A DNA stretch of 64,000 nucleotides from Polyangium fumosum. GTDB lineage: Bacteria; Myxococcota_A; Polyangia; Polyangiales; Polyangiaceae. The stretch covers positions 1 to 64,000 of the forward strand of contig NZ_SSMQ01000066.1 of the NCBI RefSeq assembly GCF_005144585.1, in the 5' to 3' direction. Below, in pieces: positions 47,680 to 58,900 of the stretch; position 1 is the first letter of the stretch, and the number at the start of each line of letters is the position of its first letter. The notes under the pieces were generated by a model, which ran no database searches, was not told where the DNA came from, and saw only the letters and a list, made by a program, of their open reading frames with translations. Both the position numbers and the translations under genes were made by a program.

Positions 47680-50600
47680 GTGAAACTAGCACACGCTTCC
47701 ACGGAATCCAATAATGGGGGCGAACGGCGACTGCCCTTCGAGCCCCTTCACATCCAGTACCTGGAGGAGCGCGGCGTCGATCCAGAATGGGCTGGCATGG
47801 GTGCCGGCCTGCGCTCGGTCACGCCCGAGGAGGGCGCAAAGCTGCTCGGGTTCACGCAGCCGCTCTCTTCGGGCGGTCTGTACATCCCGTATCCCAATGC
47901 GCAGGGCTACGGGCGGATCCGACTCGACGGAGGGGATACGCGCTTCCTTGTTCCCGCAGAACGCGAAGTGCCGGTATATCTGCCGCCTGGCTTTCACGCT
48001 AAGGGGCCCCATCCCGTCTATGTCGTAGAAGGCCCCATCAAGGCCCTCTCGCTCCTGGACTACCACTTCAACGCCTTGGGGCTCGGTGGGACCGGGACGA
48101 CCCTCGAGAAGAACGCTCGTCGGCTCAACGATTCGTGGGCGGGGCTGGAACTTACGGGGCGCGACGTCTTCATCCTCTTCGACTCGAACCGCATGACGAA
48201 CCCGAACGTCGCCCGCGACGAAGCAAGGCTCGCCCAGGCGCTCGAGGGTGCCGGCGCGAGGGTGCGGGTGGCCGCGCTCCCACCGAAGCCGAACGGCAAG
48301 GACCAGGGGCCCGATGACTTCCTCGCGGCCCGAGGACGTGCCGCCCTGCAGGCGATCATCGACGCGGCCGTTCCCGCCAACCCTGTTGAGCGGGTCCGGT
48401 ACATCTCCACGCACTTCTCCACGAACGAAGAGCGCGTTCGCGCTGCCACTGCGCTTCTCGATGACATGCCGTTCCTGGCGTCGATCGGGGAACGTGGCGT
48501 CGGTGTCGAGACGGGGGTGGCCGATGAGCTCAGCAAGTACAAGGTGAAGCCGACCGTATTGAAGCGCGCCCTGAAGGAGTTCGAGGGCAAGCTCAAGGCG
48601 AGGAGGAAGCACGACGCCGAAGTGGCGCCGCCCATGTCGAAATACGTCGTCCAGGAAGGTAAGTTCTGCATTCTGTCCGGCATCGGCGACACGACGCGCG
48701 TCGAGCAGCTCTGCAACTTCACGGCGCACATCGAGCGGGAAGAAGTTGTCGACGACGGTGCCGAGCAGAAGCGACACCTCGTCGTGTCCGGGAAGCTGGC
48801 GACTGGTGAGCCCCTGCCTGCGGGGCGGGTCGAGGCCAAGGATCTCGATCACGGGTTGTGGCCGATCGAGCAATGGGGCCCCGACGCGATCATGTATCCC
48901 GTTCAGCGGGCGCCCCTTCATCTGCTCGCTGCCATCCAAGAGTCGTCGAGGTGGACGAGGGGTTACTCGTTCACACACAGCGGCTGGCGCGAGCACAACG
49001 GCGAGATGATGTTCCTGCACGCCAACGGCGGAGTGGGGGCCGCGGATGTATCGGTTTGCCTCGAAGGGGAGCTCGCGCGCTACAAGCTCCCGGCCGTGGC
49101 AGAGGACATCCCGGGGGCTGTGAAGCTCGCGCTCTCGTTCCTCGAGCTGGCCGATCCGCAGATCACCATCCCGCCCTTCTCTGCTGCGTTTCGAGCCCCC
49201 TTGCAGCACGCGTTGTACTGCGACTCGACCGTCTCGCTCTGCGGGCCCACAGGCTCCATGAAGACGACGCTCGCGGCCCTGCTCATGGGGTTTTACGGGA
49301 ACTTCGACGCAGAGCACCTGCCCGCGAGCTGGTCGTGGACGGTGAACCGTCTCGAACAGATGATCTTTACCGCGAAGGACATGCTTGTCGCCATCGATGA
49401 CTTCGCTCCGACGAAGGCAGAAGCCGGAGATGAGCTGCATCGCAAGGCGGCGCAGCTACTGCGTGCGATCGGCAACGCCAACAGCCGCGGCCGTCTCCGC
49501 GCCGATCTTACCGCGCGTCCCGACCGCCCCCCACGCGCCCTCGTGTTGAGCACGGGTGAGGACGCGCCGAGCGGGGAATCGATCCAGGCGCGTCTCATCA
49601 CGGTCCGCATGAAGCCGGGCGATGTCGATCGCGTGAGGCTCACCGATTTGCAGAAGAACCGTGACCGGCTGCCGCACGCGATGCTCGGTTACATCTTGTG
49701 GTTGAAGTCGCAGATGAACGGCCTCCGCTCTTTGATGGAGAAGCGCTTCATCGAGCTGCGCGCCGAGCTGCACCAGGAAGGCCAGCACCTCCGCGCTCCG
49801 GCGGCGATGGCACACCTGCTGCTGGGCATGGAGTACTTCTGCTTGTTCGCGAAGGACATCGGCGTCCTCGACGAGAATGGGTCCACGGTGCTCATGCAGA
49901 AGGCCCGCACCGCGCTGCGCGCCAACGCGGCCGAGCAGTGCCGCGCGGCCGTCGACGTGAACCCCGTCCACCGCTTCATCAACGTGCTCCGCACGCTCCT
50001 CGTGCAGGGCAAGGTCAAGACGGTCGACGTGGGGTTTGCGCTCGACACCGCCGAGGGGAAAGGCATCGGCTGGGAGGACAAGGACCACTATTACCTGTTC
50101 CCCGATGCCGTCTACACGGCTGTGGTCGAGGCCATGCGTGCGGCAGGGCAGTCGATGCCCCTCGCGCAGCGCATGCTCTGGTCACGGCTCGTGGACGACG
50201 GGTTCGTTCTTCCTGGCGATGAGGAAGGCCGGTCGACTCGCAAGAAGTTCGTGGGTGGTCCGAACGGCCAGCGCGAGCGCGTATTGTGGTTCGTTCGGGA
50301 GAAGCTCGAGCTGCGGGACGCGATCTCCGAGCGAATCGACGAGTGCGCCGAGGAGAAGAATGACGAAGGAGATGACGACCCCGACGATGGCCCCGGCGGC
50401 CGAGGGGCCGGCGGCGACGGCGGCAGCAATCAGGGCGGCGGTAGCTCCGGCCCGCAGTTCGGCCTGCCCTTCCCGGTCATCCGCTCACCCGAGCCGGCGG
50501 GGGTGGTCTCGTCCGGCCCCGGGGCCGCGCCCCGAGGCCCCGTTCCCCAGAACGGAACGGGGCGCGGAACGGGGCCCAGCTCGGGCTCCGGCGAGACGCA

Positions 50601-52569
50601 CGAAACGCGGCAGATCCCGATGGTCACGGGAACAGATGGTGAGCTGGGCATGGTTGATATTCCATCCGGCCCCGAAGCCCCGTTCGCTCAGGGGGAGAGG
50701 CTCTACTCCTACGTGCCGCAGAACGACGTGGGGGCTGGTCGCGCGGATGCAGAGTCTGCCTATGGGCCCTCTCTCTCCCCCCGGGCTTGCGGGGCTTCGG
50801 GGCCCGATGAGCCCAATATCGCAGAATCGCTACGGTTTTCGCGCCCCGAAGCGCGCCCCGAAGCACACCCCCACCGGGGCGCGGCGCGGTACGACGCAGG
50901 GCCGGGTGATCGGGACCACTTCGCGGGCGCGATTCTCCGTGCTGGCCGCGTGGGCCTGGTCGTCCACTCGACGGGCTCCGACATCACCGAGGGCCCTGTC
51001 TTCGTCGCCGTCGCTCTGCCCGATGGCCAGGCGCGGGTGTTCCACACGTTCGGCGGTGAGGAGCTCGGCCCCGTCGCCGATGCCCTCTGCCAGGTGACGG
51101 TCGTCGGCCACGACCTCAAGCGCGCGCTCGCGCAGTTTCAGTACCACCTCGGCTTCATGCTGGGCACGGTGGTGGACACGGCCATCGCGTGGCGGCTGCT
51201 CAACGGCGGCAGGCACCTCGAGAACGACAAGTACTTCTCCTTCGAGCGCGCGTGTGAGCACGCGTTTGAGAAGAAGACCGTCCAGAAGAACATCAATGGG
51301 TGGATGACGCCCAGCCGCGAGCTACGCGATGAACTCGCGCAAGAGGCGCGGGATGTCCTGCGTCTCGCGGACAACTTCCAAAAGAATCTCCGAAAAGAGC
51401 GCCTCGAAGAAGTAGCCGCGCTCGAGTTCAAGCTCCTCCCCATTGTCGCCCAGATGGAGGTGAGCGGCGTGCCGATCAACCGAGACCAGTGGAATCGGCT
51501 TGTCGACATGTGGGCGAGCGAGGCCGCGGAGCTGAAGAAGAACCTGGTCGCCATGCTGGGCGTGAAGGATCTCGATCACAACGATGCGATTCTCGCGGCT
51601 CTCCAACGACTCGGTCTCCAGGTCGAGCGCACGAACAGCGAGGCCCTCGCGCCGTACATGCATCTGCCGGTGGCCCAGCAGCTCGTCCTCTACCGGCGCA
51701 AGAACGCCTTCGTCACGGGTGCCGGCAAGGGCGTGCTGCGGGCCCTCAGCCGTTCCGAGGACGGGCGCGTGCACGCGACGTTCAACCAGATCGGCGCCGT
51801 GACTGGCAGGCTCAGCGCACAGGAGCCAAACCTGCTCGGCCTGTCGAGCGACAACCAGGTGCGCTCGTGCATCCAGGCTCCCCCAGGCAAGACGCTCGTC
51901 GTCGGGGACTACAACGCGATCGAGCTGCGCGTGCTCGCAGACCAGACGGGGGACGAGAAGCTCAAGGAGGTTTTCAGGAAGAGCGACGGAGACCCGCACC
52001 GCCACACGGCATCGCTGTTGATGGGCGTGCCCGAGAACCTGGTCACCGACGAGCAGCGCAATCGGGCAAAGCCCGTGAACTTCGGGGGCTCGTTCGGGAT
52101 GGGCGTGGACAAGCTCATCACCTACGCGAAGAAGAACTACAAGGTGGACCTCACGCGAGAGCAGGCGGCGCGGTTCAAGCAGATGTTCTTGCAGAACCAC
52201 GCAGGGGTCGCCGCGTGGCAGAAAAAGATGGCCGAGGAGATGCCGGCCGAACTACGCACCAGGAGCGGCCGGGTCTCGTACTACTTCGACCCCGACGAGG
52301 ACTACAACGCGCGCCTGGCCTTCCCCATCCAGGGCACCGCGGCCGACGGCATGAAGCACGCGATGGTGCTCCTGGCCCCGCCCCTCGAGCGGCTCGGGGC
52401 GCAGATGATCCTCGCCGTGCATGACGAGCTCCTCGTTGAAGCGCCCGAGGAACATGCCGAGGAGGTCAAGGTGCTCATGCGCGACTGCATGATCGCCGGG
52501 ATGCAGAGGTACGTGCCCTCGGTGCCGATCCTGGTCGAGCCGAAGATCATGCCTCGCTGGTCGAAGTAA
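47680..52569 (+). CDS. Fused TOPRIM-ATPase-exonuclease-like-family A DNA polymerase
   Basis: A protein of 1629 residues that seems to hold most of a replisome. Residues about 1-230: a DUF3854/TOPRIM-like domain (YVVEGPIKAL with E117; FILFDSNRM with D168). About 290-760: a DUF927-like AAA+ ATPase with Walker A CGPTGSMKTT (522-529) and Walker B MLVAIDDFAP (D573, D574). About 885-1080: a disordered Gly/Pro/Asp-rich linker. About 1085-1180: a DnaQ/RNase D-like exonuclease fold whose catalytic residues look lost (VVHSTGSD in place of DxE). About 1240-1629: family A polymerase with motif A VVGDYNAIELR (D1410), motif B RAKPVNFGGSFG (K1464) and motif C AVHDELL (D1582). The start is a GTG placed six bases after AGGAG; an ATG two codons earlier would abut it. 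Probably the replication protein of the mobile element. Confidence 0.88.
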   Translation: MKLAHASTESNNGGERRLPFEPLHIQYLEERGVDPEWAGMGAGLRSVTPEEGAKLLGFTQPLSSGGLYIPYPNAQGYGRIRLDGGDTRFLVPAEREVPVYLPPGFHAKGPHPVYVVEGPIKALSLLDYHFNALGLGGTGTTLEKNARRLNDSWAGLELTGRDVFILFDSNRMTNPNVARDEARLAQALEGAGARVRVAALPPKPNGKDQGPDDFLAARGRAALQAIIDAAVPANPVERVRYISTHFSTNEERVRAATALLDDMPFLASIGERGVGVETGVADELSKYKVKPTVLKRALKEFEGKLKARRKHDAEVAPPMSKYVVQEGKFCILSGIGDTTRVEQLCNFTAHIEREEVVDDGAEQKRHLVVSGKLATGEPLPAGRVEAKDLDHGLWPIEQWGPDAIMYPVQRAPLHLLAAIQESSRWTRGYSFTHSGWREHNGEMMFLHANGGVGAADVSVCLEGELARYKLPAVAEDIPGAVKLALSFLELADPQITIPPFSAAFRAPLQHALYCDSTVSLCGPTGSMKTTLAALLMGFYGNFDAEHLPASWSWTVNRLEQMIFTAKDMLVAIDDFAPTKAEAGDELHRKAAQLLRAIGNANSRGRLRADLTARPDRPPRALVLSTGEDAPSGESIQARLITVRMKPGDVDRVRLTDLQKNRDRLPHAMLGYILWLKSQMNGLRSLMEKRFIELRAELHQEGQHLRAPAAMAHLLLGMEYFCLFAKDIGVLDENGSTVLMQKARTALRANAAEQCRAAVDVNPVHRFINVLRTLLVQGKVKTVDVGFALDTAEGKGIGWEDKDHYYLFPDAVYTAVVEAMRAAGQSMPLAQRMLWSRLVDDGFVLPGDEEGRSTRKKFVGGPNGQRERVLWFVREKLELRDAISERIDECAEEKNDEGDDDPDDGPGGRGAGGDGGSNQGGGSSGPQFGLPFPVIRSPEPAGVVSSGPGAAPRGPVPQNGTGRGTGPSSGSGETHETRQIPMVTGTDGELGMVDIPSGPEAPFAQGERLYSYVPQNDVGAGRADAESAYGPSLSPRACGASGPDEPNIAESLRFSRPEARPEAHPHRGAARYDAGPGDRDHFAGAILRAGRVGLVVHSTGSDITEGPVFVAVALPDGQARVFHTFGGEELGPVADALCQVTVVGHDLKRALAQFQYHLGFMLGTVVDTAIAWRLLNGGRHLENDKYFSFERACEHAFEKKTVQKNINGWMTPSRELRDELAQEARDVLRLADNFQKNLRKERLEEVAALEFKLLPIVAQMEVSGVPINRDQWNRLVDMWASEAAELKKNLVAMLGVKDLDHNDAILAALQRLGLQVERTNSEALAPYMHLPVAQQLVLYRRKNAFVTGAGKGVLRALSRSEDGRVHATFNQIGAVTGRLSAQEPNLLGLSSDNQVRSCIQAPPGKTLVVGDYNAIELRVLADQTGDEKLKEVFRKSDGDPHRHTASLLMGVPENLVTDEQRNRAKPVNFGGSFGMGVDKLITYAKKNYKVDLTREQAARFKQMFLQNHAGVAAWQKKMAEEMPAELRTRSGRVSYYFDPDEDYNARLAFPIQGTAADGMKHAMVLLAPPLERLGAQMILAVHDELLVEAPEEHAEEVKVLMRDCMIAGMQRYVPSVPILVEPKIMPRWSK

Positions 52570-52932
52570 CGAAAACAACAGCGATAACGCCTTGGAACCT
52601 CCGGTAGCCATATGGCCACGTCCGGGGCAGGCGCGCCGGTGCGTCTTACGGGGGTTCCAGGGATGGTCAAACCAGCGCGCTCGTGCCGCAGCCAGGAGCT
52701 TCATTGCCGGCGATAGACGCAGCCCGACATGCCCTCGTGCTCGGCCGGGTTCTCGCCCAGCTCCTTGCCTCCTGCACACCATGAACCTCGACGAGCCGAG
52801 CTTCTTCTCGGCTCTCCTCGATGTCGTGCCCGGCGGGCGCGCAGTGACGTTTTCGGTCCGATGTGCTGCACGGAGTCGGAGCAGCCTGCGCCCGTTCGGC
52901 GTTATCATCGCCACCGGAACGGGGAGGTCACG
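52570..52932. promoter_or_regulatory. Intergenic region upstream of the Tc toxin operon
   Basis: A 363-base gap between the replicase and the TcA gene. It contains an inverted repeat, TGGAACCTCC (52593-52602) against GGGGGTTCCA (52650-52659), 9 of 10 paired, and within its loop the palindrome GCCATATGGC (52607-52616). This could be a terminator/attenuator or an operator. GGGGAGG lies six bases before the TcA ATG. No gene is supported here, although the TcA frame stays open upstream. Confidence 0.35.
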
Positions 52933-55900
52933 ATGCAGCAGGGGTACGGGGGCGGCGAGTACATCCTCACGGGGCGAGTCGTCGACATCCAGACCGGGCA
53001 AGGGCTGCCCGATGTGCGCGTCGAGGCGTGGGACAAGGGGCGGCTCTGCAACGACTTGGTCGCATGCGCCTTCTCCGACGCGCTCGGCATCTTCCGTATT
53101 GTTCTTGAGACCCGGCACCTGCGCGAGCTCTTCCTCGACCGCGTCCCGGTGTTGTTCTTCCGCCTCTTCGAGGGCCTGACCTGCATCGCCAGCACGGAGC
53201 GCTCGGTCCTCTGGCGGGTCGATCGCCCGGAGAGTGCGGTGCGGATCGAGATCAACCGCTCCACGAGCACGCGAAGCTTCATCCCGGCACCCTTCATCGT
53301 TCGTGGTCGGGTGGTCACCACCGCAGGCGCTCCACGCGCGGGCCTCGTCGTGCGCGCCTACAACCGGAACCTCCGAGAAGAGCAGCTCCTCGGCGAGGCC
53401 ACAACCAGCGATACTGGCAGCTACCGAATCGTCTACGCGGCCGACAAGCTCGCCCAGGACTTCGAGTACAGCGGCGAGTTGCTCGACGTGGCGCTCTTCG
53501 ATCCGGGCCCCGGACCCGGGTACCGAAAGTCGGCCGCTGACCTCGTTGTGCGCGTGTACGATGCGGAGCGCGCCGTCACGGCCGAGAAGAAGCTCTGCCA
53601 CGCGCCACCCACGGCAACCGTGAACCTGGTGCTGGGGGGCGAGATTTACCGCGGCCCCTCGGCTTACGAGCGCCTTGTTGTTCTTCTGGCCCCTGCCATC
53701 CGCGGCGCCTCTCTGACGGACCTCACCGAGGAGGACATTCGCCATCTCGCGTGCAGCCTGCGCCTCGATCTGGACGACCTCGACGCCCTCGTCACGGCCA
53801 CGCAGCTCGCACGTGCCCTCGGGATCCACCCCGCGGCCCTCTACGGGTTGTTCCGCGAAGGACTCCCTCGCGAGCGACGTGGCTTGCTCATGACGAGGCC
53901 ATCCGAGCAGCTCCGGGCGCTTCTTCTCGCGCTCGAGCACAACCTGATCCCGGCGACGCTCCGGGAGCAGGTCGACGCCATCCTCGCAGCGCTCCACAAG
54001 GCCGCCGTGCAGCTCGCCTTCGAGCCGGCGGAGACCGGGATCTCTCTGGGCGATCTCCTCGCCATCGTTCTTCCCGCCCGGGATGCGCAGGAAGCGCTGG
54101 TGTCGGCCTACCTCAAGTACGAAGGGCCGGTCGACGGCTTCTGGCAGGGACTTCGGGAGCACCCGACGTTCAAAGAAGAAGGGCTCGTCGACCGCGTGCA
54201 GCTCGCCCTGCAGCTCGCCACGCTCAGTCGCCAGCACCTGCCCCTTGTTCGTGCCCTCGACGAATCGCGTCGCAGCGGGAAGTGGTCGTCGCTCGCCGAT
54301 CTCGCGAAGCTCGCTGTCCCCGACTGGCTCGCCCTCCTCGAGAAGGGCATCGACGGCGCACCCATCGGCGCCCCGCCCGACATGCCTGGCGCCGACGACA
54401 AGGAGAAAAGCGCGAACTACGCGCTTCTCTTGACCGACACGCTGGCGAATTCCCTCCCCACTGCCGCGCTCGCAGGGCAGCTCCAGGGCAAGGCGGATCA
54501 AGACCTCGCGCTGTTCTTCTCGAAGAACCCGGACTTCGAGATCGGCAAGACCCAGGTACGCTCCTACTTGCAGGAGAAGCCTGGTGCCCTCGACGGCCTA
54601 TCCTCGCCGAAGACCGCGACGGCGAACCTCGAGGCCCTCGAGCGCCTCTTCAAGGTGACGCCGAACCCCACCGAGATGAACACGCTCTTCTCCGCGGGCA
54701 TCCACTCGGCGCAGAGCATCCAGAAGCTCGGCAAGCCGGCGTTCATCAAGTCGTACAGCCAGGTGCTCGGGGGCCAGTCCAAGGCCGAGAGCCTCTTCCA
54801 GAAGGCCCAGCAGATCACGAGCGGCGCACTCGCTCTCTTCGGGAAGTTCGCCTCCATAGCTCGGCCGCCTGGGCTCTATGTTCTCCCCGCTCCGGACCTC
54901 GGAAGCACGGGAGACTCCGCCGCGCTCATGGACATCTTCGGCCCGCAGAACCTCGCCTGCGAGCACTGCGCGTCGATCTACGGCCCGGCCGCCTACCTCG
55001 TCGACGTCCTCGACTTCCTCGGCTGCTACCCGGCAACCCAGAACAAGCCCGGGGATCCAGCGACGGCCCGTGACGTTCTTCTCGCCCGGCGCCCGGATCT
55101 CTCACGCATCGAGCTCTCCTGCGAGAACACCCTGACGGAGGTGCCGTATGTGGACCTCGCCGACGAGATTCTCGAGTTCCGCCTCGCCCACGCGGTTGAT
55201 CCATCCGTTGCCCTCGACGCGCACATCAAGACCGTGGGCACCGCGGAGGAGCTCGCGCTCTCACCCCAGCCCATCCACGGCAAGGCGCGCTTCACGGCCT
55301 ACAAGGCGCTCGCGCAGGGGAAGTTCCCCCCGGCGCCGCCGTTCAACGTCTGGGCCGAGGAGACGGACATCCTGCTCGCGCACTTCGGCACCTCGCGCGC
55401 CGAGCTCGTTGACGTCTTCTCCCAGGCCCCGGCCACGCCGGCGCCGCCGGCCCCCGGCCTGCTCGATGCGTTCTCGGCGCTGCTCAAGGAGGCCAAGGAG
55501 GACGCCTCCGCCTTCTTCTCGGCCGTCGCCGAGCGCACTGGGCTGCCCGCTGCGGACCTGGATGTCCTCGTCAGCAAGCTCGGCCTCGTCTTCCCCTCGA
55601 GCTTCAAGAACGAGGCTGCGGTCGGCCGTCTCTGGAACGCGATCCAAGTCGTGAAGGGACTCGGCGTGTCCGCGACGCGGGCCATCTCCTGGGCCACCAC
55701 AACGGCTCCGATCGAGAGCGCCAACCCCGCCGTGCTCACCGCCCCGGCTCTTGCCGATGATGTCCGCCTGGCCGTGAAGGCGAAGTACACGGACGAAGCC
55801 TGGCCCGATATCGGGCGGGTTCTTCGCGATGGACTGCGCGAACTACAACGAAAGGCGCTGGTCTCTGCCGCCCTCGCGCTGGGCAAGTACAACTCCACGA

Positions 55901-58900
55901 ACGACCTCTTCGCAGAGCTGCTCGTCGACGTGGAGATGAGCCCGAAGCCGACCACGTCGCGCATCCAGCAAGCGATCAGCTCGGTGCAGCTCTTCGTCCA
56001 GCGCTGCTTCATGGGCCTGGAGCCCGCGGTCACGTCCCTCGACGACGAGGCCGCCGCGCAATGGGCCTGGATGAAGAACTACCGGGTCTGGGAGGCCAAC
56101 CGAAAGATCTTCTTCCACCCGGAGAACTGGATCGAGCCCGAGCTGCGCGACGACAAGACGCCCTTCTTCAAGGAGCTCGAAAGCGAGCTACTTCAAGGAG
56201 ACATCACGGACGCACGTGCCGAGCAGGCATTCCGGAAGTACCTGCAGAAGCTGCACGATGTCGCCCATCTGGATGTCGTCGCAATCTGCAACGACAGGGA
56301 CGCTGGTGTCCCAGGGGGGCCCACGACTGCGCCCCTGCACATCATCGCCCGCACGCATACGGCGCCCCGCGTCTACTTCTATCGCCAGCGCCTCCACGGT
56401 CGGTTCTGGACTTCGTGGGAGAAGCTCGACCTCGACATCCAGAGCGACTGTTTTCTCGCCGTCGTACACAACCGCCGGCTTTACTTGTTCTGGGCGCTGC
56501 TCGAGGAGGCCGAAGACACGGGGACTGAGGCTTCCCCCGCGCCGAAGGGCGGCAAGCCCACGGGCTACAAGAAGCCGAAGGAGTACGATCTCGACGATGG
56601 CGGCAAGCCTCAGCCGGACATTGGCATCGACATCGACGAGCCGAACAAGTCGCCGGGACCGAAGGCGCCGACGATCAAGAAGAAGCCATTGCGACTGCGC
56701 GTCGCGTGGAGCGAACGGCAGAACGGACGCTGGTCGCCGCGCAAGGTGGGCCCCGAGGAGCCGCTCACCGTCGCAGTGCCCGACGGAGATCCCGTCGCGC
56801 TGTCGCTCTGGCCCTCCCTGGAGGCGGGCAAGCTAGCGATCTCCTGCGCGGTCAAGGAGGCGGGGCCTCCCGACCGCTCGAGCCGCGTCTATCAGCTCGT
56901 GCTCGGGTGCGACGGACGACTCGAGGTCGTGAAGTCATCCGCCACTTGGAAGACTTCGGCTGTCCTCGGAACGTCCCTTCAAGGCATGGAGTTCGTCCGA
57001 AATGACGACACCGTGGGGCTCTGGCTCCGGGGCTTCGCGCTGACGGACAAGGATGTACAGGTTCTGGAAAAGACACCGGGGCCGTATGCGATGGTCGTCC
57101 CTCACCGGGGAATCCATCTGGCCTTGGCGCTGAAGTGGGGCCTTGGCCTCCCGCCATTCTTCTACAAGGACCAGGAGAGAACGTTCTTCGTTCAGATGAC
57201 GCAGCGCCCTGAAGGCGACGTCGGCGAACAAGACGTCCAGCAGAACCCGTGGATCCAGTTCCTGCCCGGCATGCCTGCGGGACCGTTCAATCCGCAGATC
57301 GACATCGCCCCGGTCGTCTCGGTTGAGCTCGAGCCGCGACAGGTGCGGTTCGAGGTGTTCTATCACCCGCACGCCTGCGCCTTGCTGGAGACGCTCGAGC
57401 GCGACGGGATCGATGGTCTCTTCGGGTGGCCTGCGAACGGCAAGAGCGTCCAGCTTCGCAGCGAGAGCTTCTTCGACGCAAAGTATGCACCTACGCCTCT
57501 CGTCGTGGCCACGCCGTATCCCGTCGACGATATCGACTTCTCGTTCGGCGGAGCCTACGGGCAATACAACTGGGAGGTCTTCTTCCACGCTCCCTTCTTG
57601 ATTGCCTGCATGCTCATGAGGAACCACAGACACGAGGAGGCCCAGCGCTGGTTCCACCGCATCTTCGAGCCCACCCCCGGAGCCGGAAGCGGGCCCGAGC
57701 GGTTCTGGAAGGTGAAGCCGCTCCGGGAGAAGGCCGACCCGAAGGCGCTCGCGGTCGAGCTCGCCGCGCTCGCGGCAGGGGATGAAGAAGCGATTGGTGA
57801 GCTCGCTGCGCAGATCGAAGCGTGGCGCGAGGAGCCGTTCAACCCGCACCTCATCGCGCGGATGCGGCCGATCGCGTACCAGCGGGCCGTCGTGATGAAG
57901 TACATCGACAACCTGATTGCCTGGGGCGACGACTTGTTCTCCCAGGACACGCGCGAGGCCATCAACGAAGCCACCGGGCTCTACATCCTCGCCGCCGATA
58001 TCCTGGGCCCGAAGCCCAAGCTGAACAACAACTCCCAGGCTGCTCCGAAGACGTACGCCGAGCTTCTTGCCTCGGCTCCGCTCGCCGACTTCGAGAACCT
58101 CGTCCCCGAGCTGAACGGGGCCGGGGATGTTCCCTTCATCGACACGGCCCACTTCGGCGTTCCGCCGAACGACAAACTTCTCGGGTACTGGGATCTCATG
58201 GCCGATCGGCTCTTCAAGATCCGGCATGGCCTCAACATCGAGGGCCAGGCGAGACCGTTGCCACTGTTTGCGCCGCCAATCGATCCGGCACTGCTGGTGA
58301 AGGCGGCGGCCATGGACCTTGATCTGAGTGACGTCCTCCAGAACCAGTTCGTCCCGATGCCCCACTACCGGTTCGGGGTACTGCACGCCAAGGCGGTGGA
58401 GTTCTGCGGCGGCGTGATCGCCTTGGGCTCTTCTCTCCTCGCGGCGCTCGAGAAGCATGACGTGGAGAATCTGTCGAAGATCCGGGCCAAGCACGAGACA
58501 GCCCTGCTCACTGCCACCCGGGAGGTGAAGAAGCGGCAGATTGACGAGGCCAAGCAGACTCTCACCGGCCTGAAGAAGGCCCGGGAGGCCGCGGGCATCA
58601 AGCTCCAGCACTACAAGAGCCTGCCGCTCATGAACAGCTACGAGGAGCAGGCCATGGTGATGTCGAGCGCTGCGACGTTCACCCAGTTCCTCATGCAGGC
58701 GACGCATACCGAGGCCGGCGCGTCCTACCTGCTGCCCACGATGATCACCGGAGGCGCCGGCATCGCCAGCCCTGCTGCGTTGGTGGTATATGGCGGCGAG
58801 AACACGGCGAAGTCCGGCGAGTCTTTTGGCAATGTGCTCTCCGTGGCGACGTCGCTCTTGCGCGATGGCGCCGCGATGAGTGCGACGATGGGCTACTACA

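Noticed and set aside
47686..49440. Minus-strand open frame of about 580 codons opposite the replicase
   Set aside because: Its open length is a mirror of GC-rich codons on the coding strand; no domain-like sequence, while the plus strand has TOPRIM and Walker motifs.
52729..52932. N-terminal extension of TcA by 68 residues
   Set aside because: Ser/Pro/Arg-rich sequence with no family match. The ATG at 52933 has a GGAGG at the right distance.
52252..54501. Minus-strand open frame of about 750 codons spanning the replicase/TcA boundary
   Set aside because: It crosses two convincing genes on the other strand and has shadow-type composition.
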